Translations under genes and position numbers: made by a program
The notes under the pieces: generated by a model
Told to the model about the DNA's origin: nothing
Seen by the model: only the letters and a program-made list of their open reading frames with translations
The model's database searches: none
DNA from: Raphanus sativus
Taxonomy: Eukaryota > Streptophyta > Magnoliopsida > Brassicales > Brassicaceae
Length of the DNA stretch: 64,000 nucleotides
Assembly (NCBI RefSeq): GCF_000801105.2
Contig: NC_079514.1
Coordinates: forward strand, 1,364,001 to 1,428,000
Direction of reading: 5' to 3'
Shown: positions 59,219-64,000 of the stretch, piece after piece
Position numbering within the stretch: position 1 is the first letter of the stretch
Layout of the letters: the number at the start of each line of letters is the position of its first letter

Positions 59219-59880
59219 AGATGATTCTACTTACTCTCTGCTCTTTTAGTAATGTTCAACTACCCGGAGCCACATTAGTCTGGCGTAGTAGTTAGACATA
59301 TGTTAGTTATGGACTTATGGTAGAGAAGACAAGTATTACCTTAGATTCGAAAATATAATTGGTTATGAAGAACAATCAAGGGCATGAAGGTAGAGCTAGA
59401 GAAAAAGATGAATATGTATACATAATACATCGTAACTTAACATGTTATCACGTTATAAGAAACGTTAAAATTTGTACATCAATGTGAATGTTCGTTTAGC
59501 ACCATGTCTTTTAGAGAAGATAAATTAGCACGTTATTGTGTATTTTACAATTGCAAGCTACAAAATATCAGACTATACCTAGATATGTAGTGCAGCTAAA
59601 CGTGATAGCATAGATATAACTTCAAATATAAACAGATATAAACAACCATTTGGTTATTTTGAAGTTGTATATTAATATTGTTTACTGGTCATATTTCCTA
59701 ACAAATTCAAACATAAATAAGAACCAGTAAACATAAATAGGAAATTCATATTTGCAAGCTACAAAATATTCATATTCGGGGTTCGTTTAACCCCCAAAAC
59801 AACATTAATATAAACATATTGCTTGTAGGCTACATACAAAAGGCTCATTATAGAATGATTAAAAGCTAATAGAATCTTCT

Positions 59881-59894
59881 TCTTTTTTTAATTA
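59881..59894 (-). mobile_element. Tail-only insertion, 14 bp
   Basis: TCTTTTTTTAATTA between 20-bp repeats 59861-59880 and 59895-59914 (19 of 20 identical). Confidence 0.65.
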
Positions 59895-60722
59895 AAAAGC
59901 TAATAGCATCTTCTCTCTATTTATGTTTTCTTTTTGGGGTTAAGGATACAACTTCAAATTTGATTCTTAGACAAAGAAAAGTTGTTTGTATTTGGTGGTG
60001 CTTTGTTTGTGTTGGGATAGACAAAGAAAAGTTGTATACTTTTTGTTTGTTTGTATTATCACCAATATTTTTTTTTGTATATAATTTATTTACTAGGTGT
60101 AGATCAACATTCCTTCAAAACAAGGTGGTAAATTGGCAATCTCAACTATATAATAATTTTCTTAAACAATGTTTTTTTTATCATCAAGCTCTATTTTCTT
60201 TGGCTAAAATTGCAAGAGTCTTTGGGTAGAATCCAATCCTATAATATATATTGCTTTGAGTATTTATCAATTTGGGTTTGGAATCAGCATTTTTGCTGGC
60301 AAGTTGATCTTTTTCATTTCTCTACCACGGTCCTTAGTCCTTACAATACCCAAGTGTGCTGGGACCGGTCAAGATTCCCAAGTTGGATAATGGACCAAGT
60401 TTTCTGACCTTTGGTTCAAGATTGATTGGATATCCAATAGATTTGGAGTGTAGTGATACACTGCGTTTTTGGACTGTTACAAGTTGATTGTGTCAAAAAC
60501 AAGTGACAACAGAAAAACACAAAAATTTATGAGCCAAAGTAAAGATAGAACACACTTTTGTTGTTTATTGAATAAGTTTTCATGGGACATCCATGATTCA
60601 TGATGACATGTTTTAGATGAACAAATGTAAACCATGCTGAAACAAGAGTGGTCACGCTAAAACGAAACATCTTTGAAAGTAAAAATTTATTTTCTGAACC
60701 ATAGCCACAGGAAAATTAAGTT

Positions 60723-61789
60723 TTATGGGTTGTCTTCTTGACCATAGTTGTACACAATCTCAATCTGCATCACAGTCACAAAAGAGGATCAGAACTTGTG
60801 AATAAGAAAGTGAGATAATGACATTGGAAAGTATAGAGAAGAAGAGTTACCCCAGCAGGTGGAGTGGGGTTTCTACAGAACTTGGAGCCACCAGGAGCCC
60901 ATGGAACTACCAAATGACAAAAAAAGTGGGTTAGGAAATGAACACTTGGTCTTCGATGAACCTAACAAACATGTCTTCCTATCAAATCTACCACGATTCA
61001 TTTCATGGGTCGAGATGCATACCGATATAAGGATCAGGGTGCCGCCATTTGTCGTACTCAGCTTCACCATGAGCAATCAGTTTGTCGATTCTGTCAACAT
61101 CCTCCTACAAGAACCCCACAATCAAAGGATCATTACCAAGGAACAAACAAAGACGATACACTCAATAAGCTAAAATTCGCAAACACTAGTATTGTCAACT
61201 AGTAAGAAACTGGAAGAATGAAGAGTTATCACTGAACTTCAATCATAAGCAGAGCTCTTTCTACATTGAAAGAACAACGAATGAATGAATATACACAAAC
61301 TCAACACAAGAAGTCACTATGTAACCAAAACAGAACACACATTCAAAAGCAAAGTTCCCGACTTTGTCATCAAAACACACCTCCCACATCTAAAAGTCCC
61401 AAACTTTCTCATCACAACACTCTTCACATAGCTCTAACGTCACTCTCTCTGCCAAATTAAACCAAATTAAATATCTCAAAGATGAGAGAAGAGAGCAATA
61501 CCACATCTTGGTTGGCGTTGAACTTCTCGCGCAGATCAGAAGCCTGAAAACGGAAAACGAAGATCATCGAACAAACGATGCGAGAGAGATCGGTGAAACA
61601 AAAGATAAAAGAGTACAAAGTCCGAATCGGAGATCTGAGGAATAATTAAAAACTTACGTCTCGGTAGAAAATGTGGCGATGAACAGCCCAATTGAGAGTA
61701 TCCTTAAGGGCGCGTCGATAGAGGATTCGAACCCTCTCCTTCTGCGCCGCTCGCCGCGCGAAATACGCCGCCGTTGAAACTCCGCTCAT
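60723..61789 (-). CDS. CIB22: Mitochondrial complex I B22 subunit (NDUFB9-like, LYR protein)
   Basis: Accessory subunit of NADH:ubiquinone oxidoreductase in the inner mitochondrial membrane. Five minus-strand exons: 61658-61789, 61502-61543, 61023-61104, 60851-60906 and 60723-60764, giving 117 residues. The N-terminal LYR motif is visible in ERVRILYRRALKD, followed by WAVHRHIFYRD; the C-terminus reads VPWAPGGSKFCRNPTPPAG and ends NYGQEDNP. All splice sites are GT-AG and phases match. It corresponds to At4g34700. Its upstream side carries site II motifs (TGGGCC), some in a duplicated 54-bp unit, fitting a nuclear OXPHOS gene promoter. Confidence 0.92.
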
Positions 61790-61922
61790 TCCTCCTCCTG
61801 CTTCCGATTGAATTCAACAACTCTCTCCTTCTAAATGTCACTCTTTCAACAGTGAGAAACCTTCTGATCCAGCTAGAGGGACAGAGGAAAAAAATACTTT
61901 CAGGTTGTTGGCCCAGGGAATG

Positions 61923-62024
61923 GAATTTGGCCCATAGTTATCAGGCCTAAATCAATATAAAGAAGGAAAACAAATAGAATTTGGCCCATAGTTAACAGGC
62001 CTAAATCAATATAAAGAAGGAAAA
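61923..62024. repeat. 54-bp tandem duplication with site II motifs, CIB22 promoter side
   Basis: Unit 61923-61970 repeats at 61977-62024 with one difference. Each copy has GGCCCA (TGGGCC for the CIB22 strand) and AGGCCT. It lies between CIB22 and tRNA-Glu; a further GGCCCA is at about 61910. Confidence 0.88.
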
Positions 62025-62028
62025 AAAT

Positions 62029-62101
62029 CTCCGTTGCCGGGACTCGAACCCGGGTCTCTCGGGTGAGAGCCGAGTATCCTGACCAGCTAGACTACAACGG
62101 A
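62029..62101 (-). tRNA. tRNA-Glu (CUC anticodon)
   Basis: On the minus strand a complete 73-base cloverleaf: acceptor TCCGTTG/CAACGGA fully paired, anticodon loop CTCTCAC (anticodon CTC), T arm CCGGGTTCGAGTCCCGG with intact B box, discriminator G. No intron and no damage. Confidence 0.95.
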
Positions 62102-63269
62102 TTGGTGATCAAGTTGGAGATGTTATGTTTGTATTTAAAAACTAATCTGCTCTGAGAGTTGCTTAGATTGTGAGAAACTTGTGTTTCTAGTGGATACTTC
62201 TGACTTTATAATTCCTTTTACTCCATATTTTCGTTAGGTTTTCTGTTGTTGTGGAGATTATTTAGCACAAAGTATCAATAACATTTGCAAATATTAGACC
62301 ATCTTTTTGGGAAAAATTCTCTTGGAGAAAGCAAGCTAAAAAGCACCAGTTTTGTAGGATTCAATGGTTTTATTCCTCATATTTGAATTGAAATATTGTG
62401 AACTTACAAGTATGTTAAGTTCATGTGCAAGAGAACTCTAAGGATAAACACATAGTTGGTTGATATCCACTATTAATGATTATTAGTTGGGTTTGGGAAG
62501 ATCAGAAAGAGATATATAGCACGTGATAAAGTACCTTCTCTTGAGATCTAGTATGTGAAAGAACACTTATGAAACTACTGACCAAAGGGTCCATGGAACT
62601 GTGGTCCTTCTATTGTAAGACTTTGTGTAGCAATTGATATAAACTGCAACTTATAGCTAGAATATTAAAGGCGGTAAATGATAATGTCCTATTTATGTTG
62701 TGTTTAATCATGTTGTCCCCAACATGAATATTTTATGCTTTACAAAAGTTATTGCGTGTTGTGTTGCTTTGAAGAACAAATTATAAACTTAAAAAGTTGT
62801 GATTCTTTTAACTCTTCTGGATTCTTTGTGAAGGAGAGAAGTCAGTTTACTGTTTGCACGAGACAGAAAGCTAACTGGCCATATGGTGAAAATGCAAAAA
62901 ATAGAACTAGATTTGTAATCAGCTTTTGTCTCTCTCTTTTCTAGTATAACATTATTGTTATGGAATTTTCAAAATATTTTTACCATTTTGCATTTGTTTT
63001 CTCAGCTTGTTTTAGCTTTATAGATTACCAAATACTTCAAAAAGTCTACACCACTTCACATGGACCAAAATCATTCTAAGTAGTAGTGGTGGTGGTCTCA
63101 CATCACTAAAAGATACATAATCTTGTTCATAGAAGAAACCTTTTAAAATAGACTAAGTGCAAAACAGCTTCAAATGTTATGGAGCAAGTTGCTAGATTAA
63201 AACACTAAGGATAATGTTAAAAGTAGGTTTAGCTAGACGTTTAGTTTTACCTAAGTCTTATCTACCACG
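62102..63269. other. tRNA-GATA3 intergenic region
   Basis: AT-rich, 1.2 kb, including the GATA3 3' end. Nothing else recognised. Confidence 0.45.
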
Positions 63270-64000
63270 TTACTGGCGAGTGGGAAATTTGACTTGGTCT
63301 GATTTAGTAATAGCTTCACCCGTCTCTTCAACCAACACTTTACTCTTTCTCAACTCTAGAACCTTCCTATGAAGATTTGAGTGGATCTCGTTCGAGAACG
63401 TCGGGCTATCCGCTGGTCTGTATTCCGGACATAGTCGACCGGACTTAAACCGGACTCCACATGCATTACATAACGTTTTTGGACCGACTGGACCGGTTCT
63501 CCATTGAGGTGTGTTGTTTGTGCCACAATGGCTGCATCTTCTTTGAAACGCAACGGCCGTTTCTTGTTTCTTCTTCCTCCCCTGCTCTCCTGTTGCTTGT
63601 TGCTTTGTTGAAACGAGTGGCCAAACCCGGTCACCGGTTAAGCTGTTCCGAGACCGTTTGGTTCTTGGTTTAACTGGAATTGAAGATGAGAAGCTTGGTT
63701 TGGTTTTGTGGGTTTGTGTGAAGAGAAGTGAGACTTCTGGTGATGAACAATCATCCACAACACGAGATACCCATTCAAGCTCTTCCACATATTCATCCTA
63801 AGTACCAGCAAATAAATATAAGAAAATCAGAAAAAATCAAATAATTGTTTTAATTACGAAAAGGCTTATAAGTTTACCGGCAAAGAAGGAAGTTGATCAA
63901 AGATGCAAGGTTGTGAACTAAAGATACAACAATCTTGTCCCTGTTCTTCTTGTGAAGAGGTAACAGAGACAAGTTCTTCTTCTTCTTGAACTTCTTCTGA
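63270..64000 (-). CDS. GATA3: GATA transcription factor 3-like, C-terminal part (runs off the window)
   Basis: Nuclear zinc-finger transcription factor binding WGATAR sites. Two exon parts are visible on the minus strand: 63878-64000 (open at the window edge) and 63270-63797; they join cleanly at [15 protein letters not shown]. The start codon lies beyond 64000. The type IV zinc finger is complete: [16 protein letters not shown], then CNACG, a C-x2-C-x18-C-x2-C pattern, followed by the basic tail [16 protein letters not shown]. The preceding KPRTKRSR and KKK runs can act as nuclear localisation signals. The N-terminal part is acidic. Sequence and position next to CIB22 match At4g34680. Confidence 0.9.

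Larger units (their letters stand above)
58326..60722. other. ADC2-CIB22 intergenic region
   Basis: 2.4 kb, AT-rich, with two tail-type insertions (59203-59218, 59881-59894), an inverted repeat (59127-59159 against 59672-59704) and a direct repeat TAGACAAAGAAAAGTTGT near 59970 and 60020. No gene recognised. Confidence 0.5.

Noticed and set aside
60140..60407. Short plus-strand frames (LGRIQSYNIYCFEYLS)
   Set aside because: No recognisable domain, broken by stops, no splice model.
1..64000. CRISPR arrays, phage or bacterial operons
   Set aside because: The window is plant nuclear DNA; no spaced identical repeats and no operon structure.

Overview
This is a plant nuclear DNA window from the mustard family (Brassicaceae), most likely Brassica or a close relative such as Raphanus. 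The genes have short GT-AG introns, the intergenic DNA is AT-rich and full of transposon debris, and the coding sequences are very close to Arabidopsis thaliana proteins. The gene order matches, from memory, the lower arm of Arabidopsis chromosome 4 between about At4g35010 and At4g34680. Species-level assignment is not possible by eye.

Layout, left to right: beta-galactosidase BGAL11 (+), peroxisomal ascorbate peroxidase APX3 (+), repressor MYB32 (+), subtilase SLP2 (+), an odd tRNA-Thr (-), actin-depolymerising factor ADF9 (-), a truncated LINE, a short hypothetical gene (+), sporopollenin polyketide synthase LAP5/PKSB (-), three SAUR genes (-) plus one broken SAUR (-), SAUR50 (+), V-ATPase proteolipid VHA-c (+), arginine decarboxylase ADC2 (+), complex I LYR subunit CIB22 (-), tRNA-Glu (-), and the 3' part of GATA3 (-), which runs off the right edge. 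The genes do not form one pathway. The block looks like one fractionated subgenome copy: several Arabidopsis genes expected between ADF9 and LAP5, and some between SAUR50 and VHA-c, are absent.

The intergenic DNA holds five Stowaway-like MITEs, two elements with TTA target duplications (PIF/Harbinger-like), one hAT-like MITE with an 8-bp duplication, several foldback elements, and 5'-truncated LINE fragments with clear target-site duplications.

The most unusual signal is a recurring set of tiny insertions, roughly 11 to 70 bases. Most are a poly(A) or poly(T) run plus a few bases of tail, flanked by 10 to 20 base direct repeats of the target. They look like tail-only (abortive) LINE/SINE retropositions. 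About eighteen are listed, some strong and some weak. A second notable feature is the ADC2 5' leader, which has an 8-bp GC hairpin closed by a UNCG tetraloop, probably the translational control element reported for plant ADC mRNAs. All homology statements come from recognising protein sequence; no search was run.
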